64,000 bases of DNA from Suicoccus acidiformans (GTDB lineage: Bacteria > Bacillota > Bacilli > Lactobacillales > Aerococcaceae). Below the pieces are notes generated by a model. The model ran no database searches. It was given only the letters and a program-made list of their open reading frames with translations, and had not been told where the DNA came from. This document shows positions 34,694 to 46,962 of this stretch, in pieces (positions within the stretch are counted from its first letter, which is position 1; the number at the start of each line of letters is the position of its first letter). The stretch lies in assembly GCF_003546865.1 (NCBI RefSeq), contig NZ_CP023434.1, positions 682,001 through 746,000 of the forward strand. Direction: 5' to 3'. Both the position numbers and the translations under genes were made by a program.

Positions 34694-35746
34694 ATGCAAG
34701 ACATTCTGACAGTGCTCTCTGCACTTATGCCCGAATATGAGGAAGAACTGATACAAAGATTAGACCTGCTACGTCTTCTATCCCAGCAAAATAAGCGTTT
34801 GGGACGTCGGCACTTAGCCGAATTACTGCATACGACGGAGCGGCCTTTGCGAACCATTCTGCAAGCCTTGAAAGCAACAGGTATCGTGGATATTAATTCA
34901 CGAGGGGTTATGTTGACAGAACGAGGTTTGGAAGTGTTAAACCATGCAGAATACTTAACGTATGAGGCTCAGCGTCGACCATTCTACCAAGCTGAACAAG
35001 GCTTAAGAGATAGACTAGGCATTCCCAATTGCGTGATTGTTCCTAGTAAAGGGCTTGATGAGGCTCGGGTATTTGAAGCGATGGGGCAGGCAACTGAAGA
35101 AGTATTGTTGAATCACTTACATGCCGCTAAGGCGGTCATCGCCGTAACAGGTGGAGCAACCTTATCGCATATCAGTCATGGTTTTTCCAAACGGTTGAGT
35201 GAGGGAAGGCAAGTGACTTTCGTTCCTACACGAGGTGGCTTGAGTGCGAGCGTTGAAATTCAGTCCACAAGTGTTGGTAGTATGATGGCTCAGGCAACTG
35301 GGGGCGACTATGTTCCTTTGTATATGCCGGAGAACATTGATTTAGCCACTTCTGAGAAGTTGTTAGAAGAACCTTCGATTGCTCAGGTTTTAGATCAGGG
35401 CAAGCACGCTGATTGCTTGCTGTTGAGTGTTGGTACGGCTGAGGTTATGGCAGAGCGCCGGAACTTAAATCCAAGCCAACAAGCTGAAATTTGTGAGCAA
35501 GGAGCGGTCGGGGAGGCTTTCGGTACTTTCTTTGATAAGCAGGGTCAAGTTGTGTTAAAATATCCTCGTGTGGGAATGCAACTGGAAGATTTAGCGAATA
35601 TCCCACTAGTCACAACGATTGTCGCAGGCAGCGATAAAGCTGAAGCGATTAAAGCTTTCGCGCAATTAAGTCCACGTTTAGATTGGCTTATATGCGATGA
35701 GAGTTTAGCAGAAACGGTTTTAAATGGGGTAACCCTTTTGAAATAA
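34694..35746 (+). CDS. cggR: Central glycolytic genes regulator CggR (SorC family)
   Basis: 350 aa. N-terminal winged HTH (RRHLAELLHTTERPLRTILQAL, residues ~35-56). The C-terminal sugar-phosphate-binding domain of the SorC/DeoR-like fold has AVTGGATLSHISHGFSK near 155 and FVPTRGGLSAS near 177. In Bacillus it represses the gap operon until fructose-1,6-bisphosphate binds. Directly upstream of gap, as expected. GGAGGGG precedes ATG 34694. Confidence 0.93.
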   Translation: MQDILTVLSALMPEYEEELIQRLDLLRLLSQQNKRLGRRHLAELLHTTERPLRTILQALKATGIVDINSRGVMLTERGLEVLNHAEYLTYEAQRRPFYQAEQGLRDRLGIPNCVIVPSKGLDEARVFEAMGQATEEVLLNHLHAAKAVIAVTGGATLSHISHGFSKRLSEGRQVTFVPTRGGLSASVEIQSTSVGSMMAQATGGDYVPLYMPENIDLATSEKLLEEPSIAQVLDQGKHADCLLLSVGTAEVMAERRNLNPSQQAEICEQGAVGEAFGTFFDKQGQVVLKYPRVGMQLEDLANIPLVTTIVAGSDKAEAIKAFAQLSPRLDWLICDESLAETVLNGVTLLK

Positions 35747-35770
35747 AAATCCTTAAGGAGGAATTTGTGT

Positions 35771-36775
35771 ATGGCAATTAGAGTAGCAATTAATGGTTTT
35801 GGACGTATCGGTCGTTTGGTGTTCCGTCGTATTGTTGAAACTGACTCAAACTTAGAGGTTGTGGCAATCAACGACTTAACTGACAATGATAACTTAGCTT
35901 ACTTATTGAAATATGACACAGCTCATGGTCGTTTCGATGCAGATGTTGAATTACAAGGTGACAACTTAGTTGTTAACGGTAAAGAAATCAAAGTATTCGA
36001 AGAGCGTGATGCAAGAGATTTACCATGGGGCGACTTAGACATCGATATCGTTCTTGAGTGTACTGGTTTCTACACTTCTGACGAAGCTTCTCAAGCTCAC
36101 ATCGATGCAGGTGCTAAACGCGTATTAATCTCTGCACCAGCTAAAGGTGACGTGAAGACTGTTGTTCACGGAGTTAACCATGATGTATTGACAGCTGATG
36201 ACAAGATTGTTTCTGCTGCTTCATGTACAACAAACTCTTTAGCACCAGTTGTTAAAGTATTACATGATAACTTCGGTATCAAGACAGGTACAATGATGAC
36301 AGTTCATGCTTACACTGCAACACAAGTGTTACAAGATGGACCTAGCCGTAAAGCTTACCGTGATGGACGTGCAGCTGCACAAAACATCATCCCATCTTCA
36401 ACAGGTGCTGCTAAAGCAATCGGTTTAGTTATCCCTGAATTGAATGGTCTATTAGACGGTGGATCATTACGTGTTCCTACAGTTACAGGTTCACACACTA
36501 TCTTCTATTCATTATTAGAGAAGAAAGTATCTGTAGATGAAATCAACGCAGCGATGAAGGAAGCAGCGAACGAATCATTCGCATACAATGAAGATGACAT
36601 TGTATCTTCTGATATCATCGGCTTCCCTGCAGGATCAATCTTCGATGCAACCTTAACTGAAATCCAAGAAGCTAACGATGGTTCACAAATCGTTAAGACT
36701 GTAGCATGGTATGATAACGAAGCTGGTTTCGTTGCAAACATGGTACGTACGTTAGAACACTTCGCTTCACTATAA
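35771..36775 (+). CDS. gap: Glyceraldehyde-3-phosphate dehydrogenase
   Basis: 334 aa. NAD-binding Rossmann motif [14 protein letters not shown] at the N terminus and active-site Cys in [13 protein letters not shown] near residue 152. Catalytic GapA type. AAGGAGGA selects ATG 35771. Strong codon bias towards few codons indicates high expression. The 5' end of the classical gap-pgk-tpi-gpm-eno order. Confidence 0.97.
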   Translation: MAIRVAINGFGRIGRLVFRRIVETDSNLEVVAINDLTDNDNLAYLLKYDTAHGRFDADVELQGDNLVVNGKEIKVFEERDARDLPWGDLDIDIVLECTGFYTSDEASQAHIDAGAKRVLISAPAKGDVKTVVHGVNHDVLTADDKIVSAASCTTNSLAPVVKVLHDNFGIKTGTMMTVHAYTATQVLQDGPSRKAYRDGRAAAQNIIPSSTGAAKAIGLVIPELNGLLDGGSLRVPTVTGSHTIFYSLLEKKVSVDEINAAMKEAANESFAYNEDDIVSSDIIGFPAGSIFDATLTEIQEANDGSQIVKTVAWYDNEAGFVANMVRTLEHFASL

Positions 36776-36800
36776 TTCGACGAATTGCATAAGTGTAGTT

Positions 36801-36852
36801 AAGCGTCTATCCAGACGAAAGGCGGGGAGGCAAGACGCTTCCTCGTTTTTTT
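36801..36852 (+). terminator. Terminator-like structure between gap and pgk
   Basis: GAGG...CCTC hairpin (36827-36844) followed by seven T's. AAGCGTC (36801-36807) can instead pair with GACGCTT (36834-36840), and CGTCT/AGACG forms a small hairpin at 36803-36817. These mutually exclusive folds could set how much pgk-eno mRNA is read through. Confidence 0.65.
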
Positions 36853-36881
36853 ATATATCGAATACCTTAAAGGAGAATATT

Positions 36882-38072
36882 ATGGCTAAAAAGACAGTTA
36901 GAGATTTAGACGTAGCAAATAAAACCGTCCTTGTACGTGTAGACTATAACGTTCCTATGGAAGATGGCAAGATTACCGACGATAACCGTATGGTTCAATC
37001 CTTAGAGACTTTGAATTACTTAATGGACCAAGATGCTAAGCTTGTTCTTTTCGCACACATGGGTAAAGTTAAAACTGAAGAAGATAAGGCTAAGAATGAT
37101 TTGCGTCCAGTTGCAGAGCATTTGAGTGAATTGATTGGTAAAGAAGTGAAATTCTCGCCAGAAACATCTGGTCCAGACTTAGAGGCAATGGTTAAAGGTC
37201 TTGAGCCAGGTGACGTGTTACTTGTACAGAATACGCGTTATGAAGATATTGATGGTAAGAAAGAATCTGGTAATGACCCTGAGTTAGGGAAATACTGGGC
37301 TTCTTTAGGTGATGTCTTTGTTAACGATGCTTTCGGTACAACACACCGTTCTCATGCTTCTAACGTAGGTATCGCATCACACTTAGAATCAGCGATTGGC
37401 TTCTTAGTTGAACGCGAATTGAAATTCTTCGGTGAAGCGGTTGACAATCCAGAGCGTCCATTTGTAGCGATTGTTGGTGGAGCAAAAGTTTCTGACAAAA
37501 TTAACGTTATCGAGAAATTACTTGAGAAAGCGGATAAAGTACTTATCGGTGGTGGTATGGCTTATACCTTCTTGAAAGCTCAAGGTAAAGAAATCGGTAA
37601 CTCCCTTGTAGAAGATGACCGTCTTGAAGTGGCCAAGAAAGTTATGGAAGAAGCCGGGAATAAATTAGAATTACCAGTAGATATCACTGTCGCTGATGAT
37701 TTCTCAAACGATGCCAATACACAAATTGTTTCTGTGGATGAAATCCCAGCAGATTGGGAAGGCTTAGACTGCGGACCAAAAACAACAGAGAAGTATGCAG
37801 AAATCATTAAGACAGCTAAAACCATTGTATGGAATGGGCCAATGGGTGTTTCTGAAATGCCGACCTTTGCTAAAGGAACGATTGGTGTCTGTGAAGCGAT
37901 TGCAGCGAATGAAGACGCAACGTCAATTGTAGGTGGGGGAGACTCTGCAGCGGCAGTTGCCAAACTTGGCTACGAAGATAAATTCACGCACATCTCAACA
38001 GGTGGCGGTGCTTCACTCCAATACTTAGAAGGCGCACCTTTACCAGGTGTTGAAGCAATCGACGATAAGTAA
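36882..38072 (+). CDS. pgk: Phosphoglycerate kinase
   Basis: 396 aa. Transfers phosphate from 1,3-bisphosphoglycerate to ADP. The N-terminal substrate site begins [21 protein letters not shown]; the ATP site has [14 protein letters not shown] near residue 203 and [13 protein letters not shown] near 353. AAAGGAGA precedes ATG 36882. Part of the glycolytic operon after a partial terminator. Confidence 0.97.
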   Translation: MAKKTVRDLDVANKTVLVRVDYNVPMEDGKITDDNRMVQSLETLNYLMDQDAKLVLFAHMGKVKTEEDKAKNDLRPVAEHLSELIGKEVKFSPETSGPDLEAMVKGLEPGDVLLVQNTRYEDIDGKKESGNDPELGKYWASLGDVFVNDAFGTTHRSHASNVGIASHLESAIGFLVERELKFFGEAVDNPERPFVAIVGGAKVSDKINVIEKLLEKADKVLIGGGMAYTFLKAQGKEIGNSLVEDDRLEVAKKVMEEAGNKLELPVDITVADDFSNDANTQIVSVDEIPADWEGLDCGPKTTEKYAEIIKTAKTIVWNGPMGVSEMPTFAKGTIGVCEAIAANEDATSIVGGGDSAAAVAKLGYEDKFTHISTGGGASLQYLEGAPLPGVEAIDDK

Positions 38073-38099
38073 GACTTAATCAAGAAGAGGAGAGATTAA

Positions 38100-38857
<758 letters not shown>

Positions 38858-38859
<2 letters not shown>

Positions 38860-40390
38860 GAGCAAATCACCTGTCGCATTAATTATTCTGGATGGGTTTG
38901 CTATTCGTGACGAAGTTAAAGGGAATGCGGTAAAAGCTGCAAAGAAACCGAACTTCGATCGTTACTGGAATACATTCCCGCACAATCAACTACGCGCTGA
39001 CGGTGAACATGTTGGTTTACCTGAAGGGCAAATGGGGAACTCAGAAGTTGGACATATGAATATCGGTGCTGGTCGCATCGTCTACCAATCACTTTCTCGT
39101 ATCAATAACTCCATCAAAGATGGTAGCATGTTTGAAAGCGAAGAGTTAATTCAAGCCATTGACCATGCAAAAGAGAATGGTAAAGCCCTTCATTTAATGG
39201 GACTTGTCTCAGATGGTGGGGTACACTCTCATTATGAGCATTTATTTGCCTTAGTTAGAATGGCTAAAGAACGTGGACTTGATAAGGTGTATATCCACGC
39301 TTTCTTAGACGGTCGTGACGTGGGTCCTTCGACAGCAGCAGGCTTCTTAGAAGATACTGAGAAAGTTTTAGCAGAAGTTGGCGTAGGTCAAATCGCAACG
39401 GTCTCAGGACGTTACTATGCAATGGACCGCGATAACCGTTGGGAACGTGTACAGAAAGCCTATGACGCGATTGTCCATGGTGTAGGTCCGAAAGAAACTT
39501 CAGCAGTTGAAGGGGTTCGCAAGTCATATGATTCTGAAGTTTATGATGAGTTCGTTGTACCATTCGTGGTAACGGACGAAAACGGTGAACCAATTGCTAA
39601 ACTTGGCAATGGTGACTCTGCTGTCTTCTTTAACTTCCGTCCAGACCGGGCGATTCAACTTTCAACCGCTTTAAGCAACCCAGGCTTTAACGGCTTTGAC
39701 CGAGGAGAAGCTTTACAGGACTTAACTTTTGTGACCTTTACGCCGTATTCTGATACCGTATTAAGTCAAATTGTTTATAAGAAAGAAGATTTGAAGAATA
39801 CGATTGGTGAAGTTCTCCAAGATAACGGCAAGGCACAATTGCGTATTGCTGAAACTGAGAAATATCCACATGTAACCTTCTTTATGAATGGTGGTAGCCA
39901 CGAAGAATTTAAAGGGGAAGAGCGCATTCTTATTCCTTCACCGAAAGTGGCAACTTACGACTTAAAACCAGAAATGTCAGCTTATGAAGTGAAAGATGCC
40001 CTAGTGGATAAAATCAATGAAGATACGATTGATGCTATCATCTTAAACTTTGCTAACCCTGACATGGTCGGACACAGTGGGATGTTAGAGCCGACTGTCA
40101 AAGCAATTGAAGCAGTCGACGAATGCTTGGGCGAAGTGGTAGACCTTATCCTTGCAAAAGGTGGTTATGCTATCATTACTGCCGACCACGGTAACTCAGA
40201 TGAAGTTATTGATATAGAGGGTAACCCAATGACGGCGCATACAACAAATCCAGTACCAGTTATTATTACCAAAGAAGGAATCACCATCCGTGATGGCGGT
40301 ATCTTAGCCGACTTGGCTCCAACAATGCTGGATTTATTAAATATTGAGCAACCAGAAGAAATGACAGGTCAAAGCCTTATTGAACATTAA
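38858..40390 (+). CDS. gpmI: 2,3-bisphosphoglycerate-independent phosphoglycerate mutase
   Basis: 510 aa, alkaline-phosphatase superfamily. The metal and phospho-Ser site is in [18 protein letters not shown] near residue 62, and the second metal cluster in [10 protein letters not shown] and [10 protein letters not shown]. Homologues need Mn2+, so activity depends on supply by an importer such as the one at 6-10 kb. The first metal Asp motif reads LDGFAIRDE, where most homologues have GFG. TAATG overlap with tpiA. Confidence 0.96.
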
Positions 40391-40443
40391 TTTTCATTGC
40401 TTTTCGATAAGAAAATGTCTACAATATGAATAGTAGATTGTGA

Positions 40444-41760
<1,317 letters not shown>

Positions 41761-41777
41761 TTGAATGATATAGCGTT

Positions 41778-41810
41778 TAAGCACCTTGCTCAGGCAGGGT
41801 GCTTTTTTGT
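41778..41810 (+). terminator. Terminator after eno
   Basis: AAGCACC/GGGTGCTT with an 11-nt loop and six T's. Confidence 0.9.
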
Positions 41811-41883
41811 GAGCATTATTCTTAGATTTATAGCAACAAAATGATAAGATGATATTGATAAATCTTAAAGGAGGATGCCTCAT

Positions 41884-43662
41884 ATGACAGAAAAGATGGT
41901 AAAAGCCGGTGTTGCAGCTTTACAGGTATTAGAAGGCTGGGGTGTAGATACGATATATGGTATTCCATCAGGAACTCTTAATTCCTTGATGGATGCACTC
42001 GCAGATGATTCACATCAGATTGACTTTATTCAAGTCAAGCACGAAGAAGTAGGCGCAATGGCTGCTGTGATGCAGCAGAAGTTTGGTGGTAAACTTGGGG
42101 TCGCTGTGGGGTCGGGTGGACCTGGGGCGTCTCATTTAATTAATGGCTTATATGATGCGTACATGGACGGGATTCCTGTTGTAGCTATCTTAGGCTCACG
42201 TCCGCAAAAGGAACTCAATATGGATGCTTTCCAAGAATTAAACCAAATGCCGATGTACGATCATATTGCAGTATATAATCGCCGGGTGGCTTATGCCGAG
42301 CAGTTGCCGAAGTTGGTTGATGAAGCTGCCAGACACGCCCTGGCTTATAATGGCGTAGCAGTCTTAGAAGTGCCTGGTGACTTTGGCTTCGTTGAAATCC
42401 CGGAAGACAGTTATTACTCATCTGGACCAAGCTATCAAGAACCTGCCCCAATTCCAGCAGATGAAGAGCGCATTCAAGCAGCTGCTGACATTCTTGCTCA
42501 AGCCGAACGTCCGGTAATTTATGCAGGAATAGGGACAATGGGCGTAGGCGATAAAGTAATGGAACTTTCCCGGAAATTGAAGGCTCCGTTGATTACTACC
42601 GGGAAGAACTTTGAAACCTTCCAATGGAATTATGAAGGGCTTCTTGGCTCGATTTACCGGGTAGGGTGGAAGCCAGCCAATGAAGCTATTTTAGAAGCCG
42701 ATACAGTACTCTTTGTAGGCTCAAACTTCCCTTTTGCCGAAATTGGAGGAACTTTCCGGAATATTGAACGATTTATTCAAATTGATAATAATCCGGCCAT
42801 GCTGGGTAAACGTCACGCAGCGGATGTTGCGATTCTGGCGGACGCTGGCCTTGCCTTGGATGCCCTTCTAGCAGTAATTGATGAAGTAGAAGAGACGCCT
42901 TGGTGGCGAGCAAATATTGCGAGTGCTAAGAATTGGCGCGACTACTTAACGAAATTAGAGACGAAGGAAGCCGGCAATTTGCAATTCTACCAAGTATACC
43001 ATGCAATCAATAAATATGCTGATACAGATGCGATTTACTCCATTGATGTTGGGAACGTAACGCAGACATCAATTCGTCATTTGAAAATGACGCCAGCAAA
43101 TATGTGGCGGACATCACCACTTTTTGCAACGATGGGTATTGCTTTACCAGGGGGTATTGCAGCGAAGCGGACTTATCCTGAGCGCCAAGTATGGAATCTA
43201 ATGGGTGATGGGGCATTCTCCATGACTTATCCTGATGTGGTGACGAATGTGCGCTATGATTTACCGGTGATTCATGTGGTCTTTGCTAATAATGAATATG
43301 CCTTCATTAAGAACAAGTATGAGGATACGAATGAGACCACGTTTGGGACGGACTTTACGGATGTTGATTACGCTAAGGTTGGTGAGGCCCAAGGAGCTGT
43401 CGGTCTGACAGTCAATCGTATTGAGGAGATTGATCGTATCGTGGAAGAGGCAGTTGCTTTAAATAAGGCAGGCCGAACCGTTGTCATTGATGCTAAAATT
43501 ACGCAAGATCGACCTATTCCTGTTGAGGAATTACAACTAGATCCTAAGCTATACACGGAAGAAGAAATTACGGCTTATAAAGCGAAATATGAAGCCGAAG
43601 CATTGAAGCCTTTCCGAGAGTACCTTGAGGCAGAAGGTTTAGCAAGTCGTTATATTTCATAA
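41884..43662 (+). CDS. spxB: Pyruvate oxidase (H2O2-forming)
   Basis: 592 aa ThDP- and FAD-dependent enzyme: pyruvate + phosphate + O2 to acetyl-phosphate, CO2 and H2O2. N-terminal Pyr domain ([20 protein letters not shown], catalytic Glu in [13 protein letters not shown]), FAD domain in the middle ([19 protein letters not shown]), and the C-terminal PP domain with the ThDP motif [16 protein letters not shown]. The overall sequence is very close to streptococcal SpxB. AGGAGG at 41868-41873 selects ATG 41884 over ATG 41875. Located next to the glycolytic operon but with its own transcription. No catalase gene is in the window. Confidence 0.95.
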   Translation: MTEKMVKAGVAALQVLEGWGVDTIYGIPSGTLNSLMDALADDSHQIDFIQVKHEEVGAMAAVMQQKFGGKLGVAVGSGGPGASHLINGLYDAYMDGIPVVAILGSRPQKELNMDAFQELNQMPMYDHIAVYNRRVAYAEQLPKLVDEAARHALAYNGVAVLEVPGDFGFVEIPEDSYYSSGPSYQEPAPIPADEERIQAAADILAQAERPVIYAGIGTMGVGDKVMELSRKLKAPLITTGKNFETFQWNYEGLLGSIYRVGWKPANEAILEADTVLFVGSNFPFAEIGGTFRNIERFIQIDNNPAMLGKRHAADVAILADAGLALDALLAVIDEVEETPWWRANIASAKNWRDYLTKLETKEAGNLQFYQVYHAINKYADTDAIYSIDVGNVTQTSIRHLKMTPANMWRTSPLFATMGIALPGGIAAKRTYPERQVWNLMGDGAFSMTYPDVVTNVRYDLPVIHVVFANNEYAFIKNKYEDTNETTFGTDFTDVDYAKVGEAQGAVGLTVNRIEEIDRIVEEAVALNKAGRTVVIDAKITQDRPIPVEELQLDPKLYTEEEITAYKAKYEAEALKPFREYLEAEGLASRYIS

Positions 43663-43848
43663 GGGACACCATTAAAGACTGCCCAGTGCAATCTAAACTC
43701 CCCCAAGATTATACATCTCAATGAACATAATTATGACTGAACCTTGATGGAACTGCATTTTTCAGCAGACGTTGAATAATTATACAATGCGGTTCAGTGT
43801 TATGATTTTTTGAAAGGTAAATTTCGCCTTATACTCACAAAATTACAC

Positions 43849-44207
43849 AAATAAATAATTTACGAAATCATTCGAAAGCTTTTCCCGCAAGAACAGGATG
43901 ATCTGGCGTATATAAGAGCCTTGGAGCGTAGCTGATGAGACGGTTGTTGCTTTCATGCGTAAGTAAGTGAAGCGACTTAAGCTCTGAGCTTCGGCTTCGC
44001 CTACGCCTACGCACTTGAGTCTCTAGGCATTCGTTTCACGAATACTAAGCCACTCATCTTAGCATGCCAAGACGCAAGCCTCTTGCCAAACAAGGGCTGG
44101 AGTCTGCTATGGGCTTCTTCGAATCGGTCTTTGCTGAGTTAGACTCCTAAGTGTGTTAGAGGTCCTTGCAGGAAAATCTTTTGAATTATGGAGTAAATTA
44201 TTTATTT
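43849..44207. repeat. Element bounded by 46-bp imperfect inverted repeats
   Basis: 43849-43894 and the reverse complement of 44162-44207 match at 38 of 46 positions by hand alignment, beginning with 15 identical bases. Looser similarity extends outward (TTATAC at 43829-43834, GTATAA at 44222-44227, and CACAA blocks). The 267-bp centre is richer in G+C than its flanks and can form several hairpins. No ORF. It may be a MITE-like remnant or a structured RNA with a long terminal stem. Confidence 0.6.
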
Positions 44208-44293
44208 TTATTTCTTGTGTTGTATAAACTAGGGAGAATTTACGGTGCAAATGCATTTGGGTGTTTTTTCTGCCTTCTAAGTTGTTAACTAGT

Positions 44294-44321
44294 TGTCACT
44301 CATTTGTAACTCATTTGTAGT
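44294..44321 (+). promoter_or_regulatory. WalR/YycF-like operator before the LysM gene
   Basis: Three TGT hexamers at exact 11-bp spacing: TGTCAC (44294), TGTAAC (44305), TGTAGT (44316). The WalR consensus is TGTWAH-N5-TGTWAH; only the middle copy is perfect. An AT-rich -10 candidate lies downstream near 44327-44337. Confidence 0.6.
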
Positions 44322-44375
44322 ATTAAATATATATAATTTTTTTGATATAAACCATACTCAAAAGGAGAACTAAGT

Positions 44376-46895
44376 GTGGAAAATACATATAATTTGTTAT
44401 CAAAGAAAAATTTAACATACTCAGCCTCTATCCTCGTTGCAGCTTTAGCCTTTGCTGGCCAAGCCTCAGATGTTCAAGCACAAGAAGCAGCCCAAGTGGA
44501 TGCAACTGTTCAAAGTTCCTTAGAAGTGACTACCAGTGAAACTCAAACAGAGACGCCCCAAGCTTCTCAAGTCGGTACTTCAGTAGATAGTGTCTCCCTT
44601 GTGACAGCTGAAGTACCAACGAGTTCAGACGTTGTTGAAACAGGATCCTTAGATATTGAGGAATCATTAGGCCAAGACGTTCAACCAGCCGAAGCCCAAG
44701 CCCAATCGACAGGGATACAAGAGCGTCAAGTTGCCTCCTATGCAGCCACCATTGTCGAACCAGAAGCGACATATACACCGAAACGTCATCAAGTTAAACA
44801 CGGTGAATATTTATATTCCATTGGTCAGCGTTACGGCGTAAGCGTTCAGAATTTAAAGGACTGGAATAATTTAAATTCTAACGTCATCTATAGCAATATG
44901 AGTTTAATTGTGGAGAAACCTGTTGCGAATTCTGTGGCATCAACGCCAGTAAGTCAGACGCAAACTGCACCGGTTAGTACTTCACAAGTAGCACCGCAGA
45001 CCTATACGATTCAACGTGGCGATTACTTAAACAAGATTGCCCGCCAACACGGCGTGAGTGTCGCTGACTTGAAAGCATGGAATAATTTAAGCTCGAACTT
45101 AATTCATCCAAACCAGAAGCTATATGTATCGAATCCAAATGTGAAGCCCGCAGTAAGTAACCAACCAGTAGCGAAGCCACAAGCTCAAGCACCAACCCCA
45201 AGTGCAACGCAAGCTGCCCAAACATACACAATCCAACGTGGCGATTACTTAAACAAAATTGCTCGTCAACACGGCGTGAGTGTCGCCGACTTGAAAGCAT
45301 GGAATAATTTAAGCTCGAACTTAATTCATCCAAACCAGAAGCTATATGTATCGAATCCAAATGTGAAGCCCGCAGTAAGTAACCAATCAGTAGCGAAGCC
45401 ACAAGCTCAAGCACCAACCCCAAGTGCAACGCAAGCTGCCCAAACATACACAATCCAACGCGGTGATTACTTAAACAAGATTGCCCGTCAACACGGCGTG
45501 AGTGTCGCCGACTTGAAAGCATGGAATAATTTAAGCTCGAACTTAATTCATCCAAACCAGAAATTATACGTGTCAAATCCACGGGTACAAGCTAAACCAG
45601 TTAGCCAACCAGAGCCGACAGCACCCAAACCGGTAGCTACTCAAACCCAAGCTGCCCAAACATACACAATCCAACGCGGTGATTACTTAAACAAGATTGC
45701 CCGTCAACACGGCGTGAGTGTCGCCGACTTGAAAGCATGGAATAATTTAAGCTCGAACTTAATTCATCCAAACCAGAAGCTATATGTATCGAATCCAAAT
45801 GTGAAGCCCGCAGTAAGTAACCAACCAGTAGCGAAGCCACAAGTTCAAGCACAAACTCCAAGTGCAACGCAAGCGGTTCAAACATATACAATCCAACGCG
45901 GTGATTATTTAAACAAAATTGCCCGTCAACACGGCGTGAGTGTTGCTGATTTAAAGACTTGGAATAATTTAAGCTCGAACTTAATTCATCCAAACCAGAA
46001 GCTATATGTATCGAATCCAAATGTGAAGTCGTCTCCTGCAGGGTCCGCCCAAGAAACCAAGGGAAGTAATAATGAATCAACTCAAGCACTTACGACACCG
46101 CAAGCGCCAACGCGTGTGGCTCAACCAGCTGCTGTCCCAACTGCACCGAAAACCCATACGGTTCAAAAGGGTGAATACTTATACTTAATCGCGAAACGCC
46201 ACGGCGTATCGGTTGATCAATTGAAACAGTGGAATAATTTGTCATCGAATACACTTTACACAGGTACAAACCTTATTGTGAGTGATCCAACGAATGTTCG
46301 TGGCAATGTTGTGGCTCAAGAGAGTGCGATTGCAGATAAGTCTATGACATATCCTGCTCTTGAAGAGAATGTACGCTTAGCCCGCCAATTAAATGTTCCT
46401 TTCTTATCTCAACATGACCCACGTTGGAAAGACGCACCTTATGGTAATGACGTTAGTCGTACCATTTGGGAGAATGGTTGCGGGATTGTTTCCTTAGCTA
46501 TGGTTGATAGTTACTTCAAAGGCGAGTTATCGAATCCAGCAGATATTACCAAATGGGCTGGTTTACGCCACTATCAAGCGGGTGCAGGAACCAAGTGGAG
46601 TATTTTCCAAGACTTTGCTAATCAATATGGCTACAAGATGGTAAACCACGGGAACAACTTTGACTCAGCAGCAGCTGCTATCCGTAACGGAAGCGTCGGA
46701 ATTACTTCGGTTCAACCTGGTTACTTTATTAACGGTGGTCACTTAATGGTTCTGCGTGGGGTGGATAATGGGCTGGTTTATGTAAACGACCCATATGACA
46801 GTCCTAAGCGGAAGAAGCAAAACTCGTTTAAAGGACATAATGAAAGCTATATGCGCCGTGATGGACGTAACTATTGGACATTTAGTAAAAGTTAA
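44376..46895 (+). CDS. Secreted protein with seven LysM repeats and a C39-like peptidase domain
   Basis: 839 aa. Signal peptide residues 1-35 (cleavage after VQA). A Thr/Gln/Glu-rich region to ~130 precedes LysM domains near 135, 209, 282, 355, 428, 501 and 590, joined by Pro/Ala/Gln linkers. Five central LysM copies are almost identical (core GDYLNKIARQHGVSVADLK). The C-terminal domain from about 672 fits the C39_2 family: Cys702 in WENGCGIVSL and His789 in NGGHLMVLRG, then VNDPYDS. LysM binds peptidoglycan, so the protein should sit on the wall; cleavage of peptide cross-links is plausible but unproven. Start GTG 44376 follows AAAGGAG. Confidence 0.85.
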   Translation: MENTYNLLSKKNLTYSASILVAALAFAGQASDVQAQEAAQVDATVQSSLEVTTSETQTETPQASQVGTSVDSVSLVTAEVPTSSDVVETGSLDIEESLGQDVQPAEAQAQSTGIQERQVASYAATIVEPEATYTPKRHQVKHGEYLYSIGQRYGVSVQNLKDWNNLNSNVIYSNMSLIVEKPVANSVASTPVSQTQTAPVSTSQVAPQTYTIQRGDYLNKIARQHGVSVADLKAWNNLSSNLIHPNQKLYVSNPNVKPAVSNQPVAKPQAQAPTPSATQAAQTYTIQRGDYLNKIARQHGVSVADLKAWNNLSSNLIHPNQKLYVSNPNVKPAVSNQSVAKPQAQAPTPSATQAAQTYTIQRGDYLNKIARQHGVSVADLKAWNNLSSNLIHPNQKLYVSNPRVQAKPVSQPEPTAPKPVATQTQAAQTYTIQRGDYLNKIARQHGVSVADLKAWNNLSSNLIHPNQKLYVSNPNVKPAVSNQPVAKPQVQAQTPSATQAVQTYTIQRGDYLNKIARQHGVSVADLKTWNNLSSNLIHPNQKLYVSNPNVKSSPAGSAQETKGSNNESTQALTTPQAPTRVAQPAAVPTAPKTHTVQKGEYLYLIAKRHGVSVDQLKQWNNLSSNTLYTGTNLIVSDPTNVRGNVVAQESAIADKSMTYPALEENVRLARQLNVPFLSQHDPRWKDAPYGNDVSRTIWENGCGIVSLAMVDSYFKGELSNPADITKWAGLRHYQAGAGTKWSIFQDFANQYGYKMVNHGNNFDSAAAAIRNGSVGITSVQPGYFINGGHLMVLRGVDNGLVYVNDPYDSPKRKKQNSFKGHNESYMRRDGRNYWTFSKS

Positions 46896-46905
46896 TAAAT
46901 TTTAG

Positions 46906-46940
46906 GCGCTAGGATAAGGATCTTATCCTAGTGTTTTTTT
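46906..46940 (+). terminator. Terminator after the LysM-C39 gene
   Basis: CGCTAGGATAAG/CTTATCCTAGTG stem with a short loop and seven T's. Confidence 0.92.
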
Positions 46941-46962
46941 CAAGTTTGAAGGGAGGGTATAG

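Larger units (their letters stand above)
43663..44375. other. 713-bp intergenic region with an inverted-repeat element and operators
   Basis: No supported coding sequence. Contents in order: CTGAACC/GGTTCAG dyad (about 43738-43798) followed by a T-rich stretch, a weak terminator candidate for spxB; the 43829-44227 element with long imperfect inverted repeats and a GC-richer core; and the WalR-like operator and promoter of the LysM gene. Confidence 0.65.

Noticed and set aside
43870-44190. tmRNA, 6S RNA, SRP RNA or RNase P RNA in the GC-richer intergenic core
   Set aside because: No tRNA-like CCA end with T-loop, no GGAAGG-type SRP tetraloop domain and no GAGGAAAGTCC RNase P motif; kept only as an unassigned inverted-repeat element.
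45000-46020. Regular repeats as a CRISPR array
   Set aside because: Units are about 219 bp, coding and in frame, with no short palindromic repeats, unique spacers or cas genes.
44974-46089. Long minus-strand frames opposite the LysM repeats
   Set aside because: They are repetitive only because the LysM coding DNA is repetitive; no ribosome site and no recognisable domain.
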